Counted from the first letter of the stretch, positions 8,985-18,383 are shown. The stretch is DNA of 64,000 bases from Terriglobia bacterium (GCA_020072565.1 JAIQGI010000009.1:1-64000), one strand, 5' to 3'. Notes: generated by a model from the sequence alone, not told the origin. Translations and numbers: made by a program.

Positions 8985-9400
8985 CTATCCAGCCTGGGTG
9001 CTGGCGGAAAGCCGCTCGGCGAATTGCTCCAGGCGGTGATGCGCATCGCGGCCTACTCGCTCCTCCACTAGCTGGAACTGCTGGTACAGACTCTGCTGCT
9101 CCTCCATACTCAGGACTTTTTCGGTCATCGGGAACAGCAGGTAATCCTCTTTCCAGATGTGGTTGGGATACAGCGCGGCAATTCCTCTTAGACTCTTGAC
9201 CACTGCCCCCTTGGCAGCAGGCTCACCGCTTTGGCAGGCTTCTGCTGCTTCTGCTAATTCTTTCACGAGCACCCGGCCGAGCGTGTGCTCGGCAGTCAGC
9301 GCTCCCACCGGGCAGCCTTGCATTGGGATGCCCTTATGGGCCAAGGTTGGAAACAGCAGGTTCTCTTCTTTTGCCTGTCCTATACTTGTTTGCCCGATGT
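8985..9400 (-). pseudogene. hemerythrin-like (HHE domain) protein, 5' truncated
   Basis: The sequence KEENLLFPTLAHKGIP, then PVGALTAEHTLGRVL, then YPNHIWKEDYLLFPMTEKVL matches the second half of an HHE-type diiron four-helix protein, with conserved His and Glu in both KEENLLFP and H-x-x-KEDYLLFP segments. The first helix with its His ligand is missing. The frame opens in the last codons of ric, and the only internal starts are a TTG at 9344 and later codons. An AGAAGGAG sequence at about 9398-9405 is present but is followed by no ATG. It may be a truncated relic or be translated from a weak start. Diiron binding is inferred from the family. Confidence 0.55.
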
Positions 9401-9406
9401 CTCCTT

Positions 9407-10138
9407 CTATAGCTGTGCAGCCTTGGGGAAGAGGATGTTATTTTCAAGGTGTACGTGCTTGTGGAGGTCATCCTCGAACTCCTTGAGTTTCTGGTAAGTG
9501 ACCACGAAGGTATTGCAGACATCACCTAGTATAGCATATTCCTTTGCGAGATGGCGGATCGTATGAATCGCAGCGCCGATCTCCTCGTGCTCATGACCGA
9601 GCTTATTGAGTGAGTTCTTGATCGTTTCGATGTCTTTCGCTTCCGGTGCTGTGCCTGTCTTTCTCGTCGCATCGGCCCGTTTGATGGCTGGAAAGAGAAC
9701 CTCCTCCTCTTCGCGTAGATGGATCGCCAAATCGCCTGCAACCTTGTCAAAGATCGTGGCGATCTCGATTACTTCTGGATGGTGAGCACCGTGGGCAGCA
9801 GCGATTTTATGGGTGTAGGCAGCGATCTGCCCGGTATTCTCTTTGAGATAGGTATGGTGGGCGTTGATGATGTAGTCGGCCAGAAACGGCATCTCCCACG
9901 AAACATAATTCTGACTCCGCTCGACCGGTTCACTCTTTACCCTCTCGAGTTCCCCTGTGATCGCGGCAAGATCGATCCCTTTCTGGGCGCAGATTGCCGC
10001 GAGGGCAACATTGCCCCCGCAGCAAAAGTCGATTCCGTGGTTTTCGAAGACTTTTGCGCTTCGGTAATCATCGGCGACGATCTCGCCGATGGTTCTGTCT
10101 GAGGTGTTCATGGTCTGTGCTGTTTTTGATTCTTTCAT
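9407..10138 (-). CDS. ric: iron-sulfur cluster repair di-iron protein Ric (YtfE/ScdA family)
   Basis: A 243-residue protein with the two-domain layout of the family. The N-terminal ScdA_N domain (residues 14-70) has the HGIDFCCGG signature (C39, C40). The C-terminal hemerythrin-like four-helix bundle carries the expected His/Glu ligands (INAHHTYLKEN, GAHHPEV, LAIHLREEEEVLFP, LGHEHEEI, LHKHVHLENNILFP). It repairs iron-sulfur clusters damaged by nitric oxide or oxidants in the cytoplasm. The start at 10138 follows a strong GAGGAGAAG site. A second hemerythrin-like remnant lies directly downstream. No NsrR or FNR-type operator was recognised upstream. Confidence 0.95.
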   Translation of the reverse strand: MKESKTAQTMNTSDRTIGEIVADDYRSAKVFENHGIDFCCGGNVALAAICAQKGIDLAAITGELERVKSEPVERSQNYVSWEMPFLADYIINAHHTYLKENTGQIAAYTHKIAAAHGAHHPEVIEIATIFDKVAGDLAIHLREEEEVLFPAIKRADATRKTGTAPEAKDIETIKNSLNKLGHEHEEIGAAIHTIRHLAKEYAILGDVCNTFVVTYQKLKEFEDDLHKHVHLENNILFPKAAQL

Positions 10139-10571
10139 TTTCTTCTCCTCTTGGTGGCGGTAGATCTGACAGGTGCTTTAGCCAAGACAAACTATTGGGA
10201 ATAAATATTTTACATTGCCTGCCTTTCGACGGACAGTCCAAATAGCCTGCCTCTTTAGCATCTAAGCCTGCCAATCGGGGCGCTCCAGCTTCCTACTCGG
10301 CCAATCAGACAAGAGGGATCGCGGTCCAGATACGGCGTTCGAGGAAATGTGGCGTCGGCAGCCGGCCGCCGGCGCACGTTTCGCAGATCAGGACCTATGG
10401 GGAGTGTCGAGAATTTCATATCTATGGGTAGGGCGTCTCTCTGTCTGCGGGATAGATACGTGTCAGCCAAGAAATTCGTCTGAATATCTTCCCAATACCG
10501 CAGGGGAAATAGGCGGGGGCTTGGAAGGCAGCTAGCTGTTTCGAGCACTTCCCAAAGAAAAATCCGTCTCC
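10139..10571. other. intergenic region without recognised content
   Basis: This stretch holds the upstream region of ric on one side and the junction of the truncated amidohydrolase on the other. The missing first part of the amidohydrolase is not found here in another frame, so it was lost rather than frameshifted. No RNA gene or clear operator was seen. Confidence 0.4.
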
Positions 10572-11588
10572 GTGACATCCGGCGCGCCGTCCGCCACGAG
10601 TGGACGCACCATCGATGCCAAAGGCATGACTGCCATGGCAGGGTTCATCGAGGCACACCGGCACATCAATACCGGACCCAACGAGAAGGAGCAGATGCAG
10701 GCGCTTCTCGAAGCGGGCTACACGACCATCCTGTCCGGAGGCGGTCCGGCAGATGGAAACATCACGCTCAGGGATCACATCGAGAAAGGCCTCATCAACG
10801 GGCCACGCATCATCCCGTCCGGGTCACTGAGGCTTAACAATAGCACCCCGGAAACGGCCCGCGCCGAGATACGGAAGATGGCCGGCATGGGAATCAAGTT
10901 TACGGGCGAGATCGCCCTGACCCCTGTCCCAGGGCCAAGCGAAAAAGAATTGGAAGTCCGCAGAGCCGTGGTCGACGAGGCGAAGAAAGCCGGCGTTATC
11001 GTCCAAGTTCATGCCGTGAGTTCCCGGGCCATGGTAGCCGCCATCGATGCCGGTGTGCCTCTGCTGGTGCACCTCCCCAACAAAGACTGGATGAGCAAGG
11101 AAGACGCCAAGAAACTGGCTGCGTTGGGCACGAAGATTTTGGGAACGGTTGGCTTGGGCACGCCCGTTTTCGGAGTGTTTGCGAATGACAACATCGCGCG
11201 GTTCCGTGACGGTAAGCCGTGGCCCGAATCCATCGTCGACGGGGTCCGCCTCGGTAAGGAAGCTGGATATATGCCGGTGAATGCGCGTACCGCCTGGGAT
11301 GCGGGCGCAATTCTGGGCTGCTGCACCGATACTACCTATGACCCAAAGGCCGGGCTGGACCAGGAGCTAAAGACCCTCAATCCGATGTTCTCAATGCAGG
11401 ACATCATCAAAACGATGGGGCCTAATACGGCGTCCTACACGCAGATGAGCGACCAACTCGGAACGCTGGAGCAGGGCAAAATCGCCGACCTCATTCTTCT
11501 GGATGGCAATCTGCCGGAGGGCTATTGGAACATGCTGAAGACTAAATTGGTGCTCAAGGGTGGCGTGATCGTCGTCGATAAACGCTAG
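10572..11588 (+). pseudogene. metal-dependent amidohydrolase, N-terminally truncated
   Basis: 338 residues of an amidohydrolase-superfamily barrel are readable from a GTG at 10572. They contain the metal-binding HxH (EAHRHIN, H29 and H31), VQVHAVS for a later His ligand, LLVHLPN, GCCTDTTYD in place of the last Asp motif, and the C-terminal GTLEQGKIADLILLDGNLPEG typical of the closing beta domain. The usual signal peptide and about 60-80 residues of the first beta-sandwich are missing. Upstream the frame meets a TAG after about 45 bases, and no ribosome-binding site precedes the GTG. It is probably a dead 5'-truncated gene, although a shortened protein cannot be excluded. Its TAG stop overlaps the stop of the opposing gene. 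Confidence 0.65.
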
Positions 11589-13021
11589 CACTCGTGCGAT
11601 CCGCTCAGGTCGCGCAACCGGTCGAACTCCACGGCATGACCCGATTGAACCGTAGCCCACGGTTCCAGAAAAATGCGCAGATGCGCAGCGTCGACGCCTT
11701 GCGGGCGACCGGGCCAGTCTGCGAGCACGCCACCGTGTGCGGCGCGCATAGAAACGTCGCCAATTTGAAGTTGTAACGCAGAACGGTAGCGCGGCTCGTC
11801 GTAAGTTGAGAATCGAACCTGCGCTCCCGGCAAAATCGCGGAACTCAAGCGCTCCAGCATTTCCTGGACCGATCGTAATTCAAGAGAACCGGCAACCATC
11901 CAAGTCAAATCGAGCGCGTCGCTGATCCGGATGTCCTTCCTCGCCGTTCGAAAAGTCTGTTCGTCCGTGCTGCCTTGCAAGAGTTGGTAGATACTCTGCC
12001 CGGGCTCGTTATCCCTCAGATGCAGAAATGCGCGAGTCGCACGAAGGAAGGCTCCCGGGCGTCCTTCGGCAAAACCGGGCGGCAAGACAGCTTGCAGACG
12101 GTCGCGATGTTCACCCGTGAACGTCAAGAAACGCGCCGCAGCCTCGCCGACGTTGAGCGGCCAGTCTTGAAAATCCGGCAACACTTTCCGAATTGCAGTC
12201 GCTATCGAGCCTACGGGATGATTCGGGTCTGATGCTCGGTCGGAAGGACGCGCAAATCGCTCGGCTGTCTTGCGAACGAACTCTCGGGGGGCCATGCCGC
12301 CATTCACGGTTTGCGACTTACTTGCTGACGCCATTTGGCGCTGAATGAACAGACCGATTAACTCCTTCGGTGGGGGACGAAGCGCCAGGGACTCCCGAAG
12401 GGCCTGGTAGATCTCTCCATTGTCGATTAAATTCTTGAATCTTTGGATTTGGTGTTCTCGTTCCTCGTTCATTCGCTTGCTCCCCTGCAGAATTTGTTCG
12501 ACGGTGCTGCGGAGCTGCCTCCGGCCGTCGTGTAATCGACGTCGTAACGTGCCGGCTGGAATGTCGAGGAATCGAGCGGCGGCGTCCGAGTCGTAACCTT
12601 CGAAGTAGAAGAGCGCCATGGCCTCACGCAATCGATCCGGCAGCTGCCCCATTGCTCGTTGGATCAAGGCCCCCAGCTCCAGCCGCTCCAGTGCGTCGTC
12701 CTGTCGCTCGTTTTGATCGAACAGGTCTACGGGCAAAGCGCCCACGATGCGACGGTCGCTCTGGAGTCCCAGCCGGGCGTTGCGCACAACGATCGTCCGT
12801 AGCCAGGCTCCGAACCGATCCGTATCTCGCAGTGAATCCAAGCCGGCCAACGCCTGGCGGAACGCCTCGGCGGCTGCGTCCTCGGCGGCTGCGAATTCTG
12901 CGGTCACTCCAAATGCCGAAGCGCGCGCCGCACGCCAGTACCGCGAAAATAGCTCGCCAATCGCGGTTCCATCGCCCTTTCGGGCCAGTTCCACCAACTC
13001 TCGATCCGTGTGTTCGCTCAT
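11585..13021 (-). CDS. ECF-type sigma factor with a large C-terminal extension
   Basis: A 478-residue protein. Residues 1-185 are a complete ECF sigma factor: region 2 with FRQALAGLDSLRDTDRFGAW followed by LRTIVVRNAR, and region 4 with PDRLREAMALFYFEGYDSDA followed by GTLRRRLHDGRRQLR. After MNEEREHQIQRF (about 184-195) come roughly 280 residues that match no domain I can name. It is neither SnoaL-like nor a TPR array at sight, and contains PRYRSALQLQIGDVSMRAAH and other beta-like stretches. No anti-sigma gene is adjacent, so the extension may do the regulating. ATG at 13021 has no strong ribosome-binding site. Sigma activity is well supported; the extension is unknown. Confidence 0.85.
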   Translation of the reverse strand: MSEHTDRELVELARKGDGTAIGELFSRYWRAARASAFGVTAEFAAAEDAAAEAFRQALAGLDSLRDTDRFGAWLRTIVVRNARLGLQSDRRIVGALPVDLFDQNERQDDALERLELGALIQRAMGQLPDRLREAMALFYFEGYDSDAAARFLDIPAGTLRRRLHDGRRQLRSTVEQILQGSKRMNEEREHQIQRFKNLIDNGEIYQALRESLALRPPPKELIGLFIQRQMASASKSQTVNGGMAPREFVRKTAERFARPSDRASDPNHPVGSIATAIRKVLPDFQDWPLNVGEAAARFLTFTGEHRDRLQAVLPPGFAEGRPGAFLRATRAFLHLRDNEPGQSIYQLLQGSTDEQTFRTARKDIRISDALDLTWMVAGSLELRSVQEMLERLSSAILPGAQVRFSTYDEPRYRSALQLQIGDVSMRAAHGGVLADWPGRPQGVDAAHLRIFLEPWATVQSGHAVEFDRLRDLSGSHEC

Positions 13022-13900
13022 GTCATTGAGTATGTGTGGGCTGCTCTGTTGTTTGTTCGCCGAACCGTCAAATTAATTTTGAGAAGGGTAAACGCTAGAC
13101 GTTTGCACATGTTCAGAGAAGAATGGTCGTCGGAGTCCGTTCGTCTAACCTTGTGCAGCGACGCGGAAAACCGGAAATGCCGTCGCGATCTTTTCGAATT
13201 CCGCGAGGGGCGCATCCTTGTTCACGGGACGTGGGGTCGAGCCCCCGGTGCTCGCTGCAAGCAAGCCTTCAAGATCGGTGCCCGCTGGTCCGTTGGCGGA
13301 TAGGTCGAATAAGCTGCATCCTGCTTTGGAAATCGGCGTTTCGAGCTTCTGATAATTTATGTCAACTTGCGCCGTCTCCCGGCCGCTGCAAGCGATCATA
13401 ATCCAAGACGATGATGCAGGATACAGGATTTGGGCCCATTTCTGGCAGAAGGTTCGGTATTATCAGGCGCTTTCAGCGTGTATGTGCCATGATCTGAGCC
13501 TGCCACCTAAGCACGGAGATCATGAATGCGACCTGTTCTCTCATTGAAATGGAGAAAGCATCTCGCGTTTCTTGCTCTCATCGTGATACGCCTCATCGCA
13601 GTGTTGACTGTTGGCAGGAAAACGCAGCGGTTTCCACCTCAATCCTCCCAAGGTATCAGCCACGGGCGATGTAACGAGAGCAGTTCCGTGGCGGATTTGA
13701 GTGCAGCAGCTCCAAGTGCGCGCGGCGGTCCCGCAGAAACGAATCGGCCCAGTTTTGGGCGGACTACAGGATGGAGGCTCCTTGTCAATGTTGGCCGGGC
13801 AACTCGGAAGATCCTAAGGAGACGAACGGGATTAATCGTTGTCTTAAGTAGGGAGACGGTCCATGATAGCGGTGTAGTTATTGCTAAGGAGAGAAACACC
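13022..13900. other. long intergenic region
   Basis: About 880 bases with no convincing gene. A leftward reading frame at 13145-13399 (84 codons) looks faintly protein-like but matches no family I recognise, and an open frame upstream of the beta-barrel gene has no coding character. Promoters for the sigma factor (leftward) and the barrel gene (rightward) should lie here. Confidence 0.4.
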
Positions 13901-14518
13901 TTGAAAATACTTCGATCCACGATCGTATTGGCATCTGTGTTGTTTTTCTGCACTCCACTTGCGCATGCGCAGGGCCTTGATGCCTATTTCGGCATGGGGA
14001 CAGCGCGCGACGGCTCAACCAACCAGCTGGTCGACCTTCTCGGCACAGGGAATCCCATGCTGACAACCGCGATGGGCGGCGTCTTCGGCACACTGGGGGC
14101 CGGCTTGGTGATCAAACCGGGTTTTGGTGTCGGCGGAGAAGTATCTTTCCGCTTCGCCCAAGGCGACTACGCCAACACGGGGTACCGGCCGATCTTTTAC
14201 GATTTCAACGGAATCTGGACGCCAAGTCTCGGCACAAAGCGCATCATGCCGGAATTCCAGGGAGGCCTTGGGGGCGTGAATATGCGGTTTTACGGCGGCA
14301 CGCAATACTATGATTACTACACCGGAAGGTACAGCAATTTTGCCGGAAGCATCAACCACTTGCAGTTGCATGCCGAAGCCGGGTTGCGGATTTATATAAA
14401 GGAGCACATCTTCCTGCGCCCTACCTTTGATTATCACTGGGTGAGGAATTTCAATGAATTCATCAGCAATTCGGTGACCAAGTACAGCATCGCCATCGGT
14501 TACAGCACAGGCCAATAA
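13901..14518 (+). CDS. outer-membrane beta-barrel-like secreted protein
   Basis: A 205-residue protein beginning at a TTG with an excellent ribosome-binding site (AAGGAGAG, 13887-13894). Longer in-frame starts further upstream lack one. The signal peptide is LRSTIVLASVLFFCTPLAHA. The mature part has alternating, Gly- and aromatic-rich strands (AGLVIKPGFGVGGEVSFRF, FYGGTQYYDYYTGRYSN, LQLHAEAGLRIYIKEHIFL) as in small eight-stranded outer-membrane barrels of the OmpA/OmpW kind. The last residues (YSIAIGYSTGQ) do not end in the classical aromatic. Its role is unknown. Confidence 0.72.
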   Translation: MKILRSTIVLASVLFFCTPLAHAQGLDAYFGMGTARDGSTNQLVDLLGTGNPMLTTAMGGVFGTLGAGLVIKPGFGVGGEVSFRFAQGDYANTGYRPIFYDFNGIWTPSLGTKRIMPEFQGGLGGVNMRFYGGTQYYDYYTGRYSNFAGSINHLQLHAEAGLRIYIKEHIFLRPTFDYHWVRNFNEFISNSVTKYSIAIGYSTGQ

Positions 14519-14673
14519 ATTCGAGGCTGAGGTTCGCGGACAGGCGCGAATGGCGCCTAATTAAGGAAATAGGGTGCGACCCTGGCGGGCTCAGCCATTC
14601 CGGCGACCCATCGGTTGTTACAAGCTCCGAAGCTGTTGGCGGCCGCAAGCCCTGAAAGGGCGGCCGTAGTTTT

Positions 14674-14836
14674 CAGCCCAGGGCGCAAGCCCTGGGATAA
14701 GACGCAAATGATGGATGAGCCCTGTAAGGGCGATGCAGGAACGCCTGCAATGCCCCGATTACAAGGACCTGGCATCGCCCTTACAGGGCTCTCTTTGTTA
14801 ATGGCTCTCCATTCCCAGGGCTCACGCCCTGGGCTG
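14674..14836. repeat. nested inverted-repeat (REP-like) element
   Basis: Two nested pairs of arms are visible. The outer arms at 14674-14697 and 14813-14836 match over 24 bases with two mismatches (core CCCAGGGC-GCCCTGGG). The inner arms at 14717-14736 and 14772-14791 match perfectly over 20 bases (core GAGCCCTGTAAGGGCGATGC). A related short palindrome GCCCTGAAAGGGC lies just upstream at 14650-14662. Repeats with cores of this kind are dispersed in genomes of Acidobacteriota and related phyla and are often linked to REP-associated tyrosine transposases, but no such transposase is in this window. Confidence 0.8.
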
Positions 14837-14910
14837 CGGACTGCGGACACCCCTTTTGGGGCTTAAGCCCTTGCTCCTGGTGCGCTCAAGACGATTCAAA
14901 TCACCCTTAT

Positions 14911-15110
14911 CTAAACGCCATTCAAGCCTGTCCCCGATCTTCCATCATTTCGCGGCAGACGGTTTTGCGACCGGACGGTACCCCTCAGACAGGGATTTCC
15001 CCATCGACATTTAAACGCCATTCAAGCCTGTCCCCGATCTTATGTCATTTCGCGGCAGACGGTTTTGCGACCGGACGGTACCCCTTAGACAGGGATTTCC
15101 CCATCGACAT
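14911..15110. repeat. tandem direct repeat, two copies of 100 bases
   Basis: Copies at 14911-15010 and 15011-15110 differ at only a few positions (the leading base, TCCATC against TATGTC, and CAGAC against TAGAC). The unit contains CGCGGCAGACGGTTTTGCGA and CCGGACGGTACCCC. There is no open frame across it with a recognisable product. The copies stand head to tail without spacer, as expected from recent unequal duplication. Confidence 0.92.
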
Positions 15111-15300
15111 CATAATGTACCGCGCCCCGCGCCGAAGCAGGGGGCGGCCGCTCAGGTCGGTTCCAGAGCTTGAGGTGACACAGGATTCTCTCAACAACAC
15201 TGGGCGCGTCAATCAGGCTTACGATCTTCAGCGGGCGGCAACATCTGCGGCTGTGTGACGATCTTCCGTTGCCACCGCAGGGGCTGCCTCTGGCCGCGGC

Positions 15301-17454
15301 TTAGTAGCTTGCGACCAGGAATGAAACCTGTCTGGTTGCGGTGGCATGTGTGGATGGGTCGGTGACGGTAAGCTCCATAACATAGGCGCCGGGCCCAAGC
15401 TGCGCCAGCGGCAGGTCTCCCTTGATCTGGCTGAAGTCGGCGGTTGGAGCCGCTGGCTTCTCAATGGTCGCCGAATTCCGCATCACGATCCGGTTTCCAA
15501 GGTAAATCTTAAACTCCAGGTTCACAGGGTAGCTTGCCTCGTTATACATCTGAGCCACGAACAGCAGCCTCGAATCGGTCGTAAAGCGCCGTTCTGCGGC
15601 AAACAGGTCGAAGGAGTCAGCAGAAATCTCTGCAACCGGATCGCCCTCACGCCGTGCACGCACAAAAATGCTCCCCAATTGAATTTTCCTGACAGGCTGG
15701 GAAGCGTCCACGCGAGGCAGGTCTATCCATTGATGGTCGCTGCCGGTCAGACCGGTGTTCGGATCGTGCGCAGCCACGCGCACCTGGTAGATTCCGGGAT
15801 CGAGGGGAACCACCCAGTTGTGGGTGAAAGGCTTGGTCCCCGGCTTTGACGGCGATGCAGATTTGCCGGGCTCGGAGATGCTGTCTTTCAAGGTAATGAT
15901 TGCTTTACCATCCCTGTTGGCCACTACCGCCATCACTTCGACGGGCTGGTTTGCTCGAGCGCCCGCCTCGGCTGGTGGCCATTCCAGATCGGCCTGCATC
16001 GAAATGTTGACCAGATGCCCCTTGGCGGGATCGCGGATGTATCCCGCGTAGAGATGCGTAGGCAAAGTATCGATCGGCCATGGAAATTCGATGGCCTTTA
16101 CGATTGCGCTCTTTTCTTTGGGATCCGGTTTCGGTCGTTCAATACGAGCCGGTGGTTTGGCAATCAGCCGCGAGAGATCCATTTTGGTCTGTCGTGCCTG
16201 CAGTCTGAGGTCCGGCCGCCCTCTGAGCACGACACGGACGGAGCTGTATTGGCCCGGCTGCAATAACCTCGGATCTATGTGCCATCCCAGAAGGTAGTAT
16301 CGGGAAGCTTCCCCCAGACTCTGAACAATGGCGGCATCCAGAGCATTGGTGTTTTTCAGGAAACGCCCGCCGGTATCGGAAGCCAGCGCGTTGAGCCCGT
16401 CCTGGTTCGCGAACACTTCGTTCAAGCCGCTCAGACGCTCCAGACCGGCGTAGATGGGACCTGAGGATGCGTACGAGTATGCCACGAGACCGCGCGTGTC
16501 CAACGTGTAAATCACGACGCCAGATCGCACCGCCGCTTCGGACACAAGGCGTAAGCGATAGAATATATCCGATTTTTGCGGCTGCAGGACGAAGCCATCC
16601 GACAAATAGAAGAACAGCTTGCGCCCCGGCAGCGCAGCGCATGACTGCACGATCGCGGCCAGAACTGCGAGCGAATTTGTCGTTACCTGCGAGGAGAGGT
16701 GAGCCAGGGATGACGCTCTCTGTAGCACGATCTGGGTGGCCATCTCTCTGTTAAGGCCCTCTACCTTCATAGTCGCATCCACGAAATAGCCGAGAACATC
16801 CGGGTCCTTCTGTTCGATCGCTACGGCTTGAGCTTCATTCATGGGCGGCCGCTGGAGATCCTCGACGCATTCGTTGGTGAACCTCAGTCGCGTCAGCGCC
16901 TGTTTCAGGACGGTCTTGTTGTCGGTCAGTTGCTGCAGAAATCCCAGTTGCCGCGAGGCGGCGAAAATGGCGGCCCGGTCGTTGGGCCCCATGGCATTAT
17001 CGATGAGGTTGCCCAGCGCAGAACGCGTACGCATGAGACTGTCTGCAGAAAGGTGCCAATCGTCGAGAAAGAACAGAAGCGTGCGCCCCAGCTCCGAGCC
17101 CGAATCCTGAGCGCGCCCGGGCGGCGTGAACGGAGCCACGAGTCTGCCGCCGGCGTCCTTTCGTGCGGGCTCTCCTTCGGAGATCAGATCAAAGAAATCG
17201 ATTCTTTGCGGCTTACCATCGACACGTAACTCAAATTGATCCGGAGTAAGTTTGTCGACAAACCGTCCCTGGCGGTCAAAAACCATGACATCTGTTTGCA
17301 CCAGGCCCACATCGATCCGGATGGTGCCGTCACCGGCTGTCTGCTTGCGCGGCGCCTGCTGCGATTTCTCCTGGGAATAAAAAATGGATGGCGTCACACA
17401 AAGGAAGATCATCGGGATCAGGCGCAGGGGATAGCTGAAGAAGTGAATTCGCAC
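15301..17454 (-). CDS. VWFA-related secreted protein (acidobacterial type)
   Basis: A 717-residue exported protein. The signal peptide (LRLIPMIFLCVTPSIFYSQ) is followed by a short beta domain (VGLVQTDVMVFDRQGRFVDK, then PDQFELRVDGKPQRIDFFDL). A von Willebrand factor A-like domain follows at about 120-370 (TLLFFLDDWHLSADSL, GPNDRAAIFAASRQ, ALPGRKLFFYLSDGF, ASDTGGRFLKNTN, YYLLGWH). The DxSxS metal site is altered (DDWHLS), as in many members. After the VWA domain come about 330 residues of beta-rich sequence. Members of this expanded family are thought to be periplasmic or surface proteins of unknown function. The gene stands alone; the repeat-rich region lies downstream. Confidence 0.85.
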   Translation of the reverse strand: MRIHFFSYPLRLIPMIFLCVTPSIFYSQEKSQQAPRKQTAGDGTIRIDVGLVQTDVMVFDRQGRFVDKLTPDQFELRVDGKPQRIDFFDLISEGEPARKDAGGRLVAPFTPPGRAQDSGSELGRTLLFFLDDWHLSADSLMRTRSALGNLIDNAMGPNDRAAIFAASRQLGFLQQLTDNKTVLKQALTRLRFTNECVEDLQRPPMNEAQAVAIEQKDPDVLGYFVDATMKVEGLNREMATQIVLQRASSLAHLSSQVTTNSLAVLAAIVQSCAALPGRKLFFYLSDGFVLQPQKSDIFYRLRLVSEAAVRSGVVIYTLDTRGLVAYSYASSGPIYAGLERLSGLNEVFANQDGLNALASDTGGRFLKNTNALDAAIVQSLGEASRYYLLGWHIDPRLLQPGQYSSVRVVLRGRPDLRLQARQTKMDLSRLIAKPPARIERPKPDPKEKSAIVKAIEFPWPIDTLPTHLYAGYIRDPAKGHLVNISMQADLEWPPAEAGARANQPVEVMAVVANRDGKAIITLKDSISEPGKSASPSKPGTKPFTHNWVVPLDPGIYQVRVAAHDPNTGLTGSDHQWIDLPRVDASQPVRKIQLGSIFVRARREGDPVAEISADSFDLFAAERRFTTDSRLLFVAQMYNEASYPVNLEFKIYLGNRIVMRNSATIEKPAAPTADFSQIKGDLPLAQLGPGAYVMELTVTDPSTHATATRQVSFLVASY

Positions 17455-17671
17455 GACCAGGTTCCCTTATGAACTGAGCTTCGTATTTTGATCTTATCCC
17501 AAGTCAAATACTCAGATGCATATAGTTTACGTTTTGTTCAGAAAGTCTGTTGCATCTGTGCATCTGGGACTGACGGGACTGAGACGGCAACAGATTGAAC
17601 AGAAACTACTTAGGCAATTCTGCCCCATGCCAATGCCCACTTGGATCTAAAACACGGCGTCGCTTGGTGTT

Positions 17672-17923
17672 TTAAGGTCTTTCCCGGACCGGAAGGTCTT
17701 GAATGGACCTCCGTTCAGGATTAATGGTTATCTGCAAAATTGCGTGCAACAAGGTCATAAACTGCAGACCTCTCCCCAGGCGGTGCCGAAACCGCAGCCT
17801 GATCTGGGCCGGTTCCGGCTTGGGAATCGGGAAAGAGGAGCCGTCGGGCGCAAAGAGCCCGTCGGCAGCGAGACAGTGAACATGAGAGTGGAACCGGGTC
17901 CGGTCGTCGCCGTAGGATGGCAC
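17672..17923 (-). pseudogene. fragment of an IS91-like transposase
   Basis: About 80 residues in one leftward frame contain RTRFHSHVHCLAADGLFAPD. This resembles the HxH-hydrophobic-DG/GG segment of IS91/IS801-family replicative transposases, where the two His lie in the catalytic metal site. The remainder is unmatched and there are no visible element ends. A different piece of the same family, the N-terminal region, lies at 46848-46990. The call rests on one motif. Confidence 0.45.
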
Positions 17924-18014
17924 CGTTGTATCTTAGCCTTTAGGCCGATCGTCTTTATATTGGTGTAGTTCCTGTGGGAATGCACAGCACGATGTCCATT
18001 TGAGGAGGACAGGC

Positions 18015-18362
18015 ATGAGTTCAAAACAGGAATGCCAGGAAAATGCTCCTGCCGGATCTTTGCGGCATAGGCGGGGATCAATGCCGGCGGCAGCGACGCC
18101 GCAGCCGAGCCTGCACCATCTCATCCCTCTGGCTATCGTGATTGCATGCGGATGCGAGCCGTGCGCGCAGTCCGCCGTGATGCGCGCGGTGAAGCAGGGC
18201 ACTCCGACAGCAGATGTTGAGCAAACCTTGCGGATCATTGCCTATTTGAAGACGATGGAGTGTTTGATCCGGAATGTCGGCCCGGAGACCGTTGCGCGCA
18301 TGGAAAAACCTTTGTCGGCTGCGTTTGCGAAGCTTCGCGAGTTTTCGGCTGGTCCGGCCTGA
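18015..18362 (+). CDS. small AhpD/carboxymuconolactone-decarboxylase-like protein
   Basis: A 115-residue protein. ATG at 18015 is preferred over one 15 bases upstream because of the GGAGGA site at 18003-18008. The core CGCEPCAQSAVMRAVKQGTP followed by an amphipathic helix (VEQTLRIIAYLKTMECL) resembles the CxxC-containing helix of AhpD/CMD-fold proteins, in which the Cys pair does redox chemistry. The second, downstream His of AhpD is not evident. It converges on the ECF sigma gene at 18384-18953, with 21 bases between the stops. A redox or peroxide role is inferred only from the CxxC motif. Confidence 0.55.
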   Translation: MSSKQECQENAPAGSLRHRRGSMPAAATPQPSLHHLIPLAIVIACGCEPCAQSAVMRAVKQGTPTADVEQTLRIIAYLKTMECLIRNVGPETVARMEKPLSAAFAKLREFSAGPA

Positions 18363-18383
18363 TCCATGCCGCCGGGGTGGAAG

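Noticed and set aside
13145-13399. 84-codon leftward frame with some protein-like character
   Set aside because: No family motif, no ribosome-binding site and no plausible operon context; kept only as a note in the intergenic entry.
14911-15110. CRISPR array
   Set aside because: Only two copies, unit of 100 bases without spacers and no cas genes.
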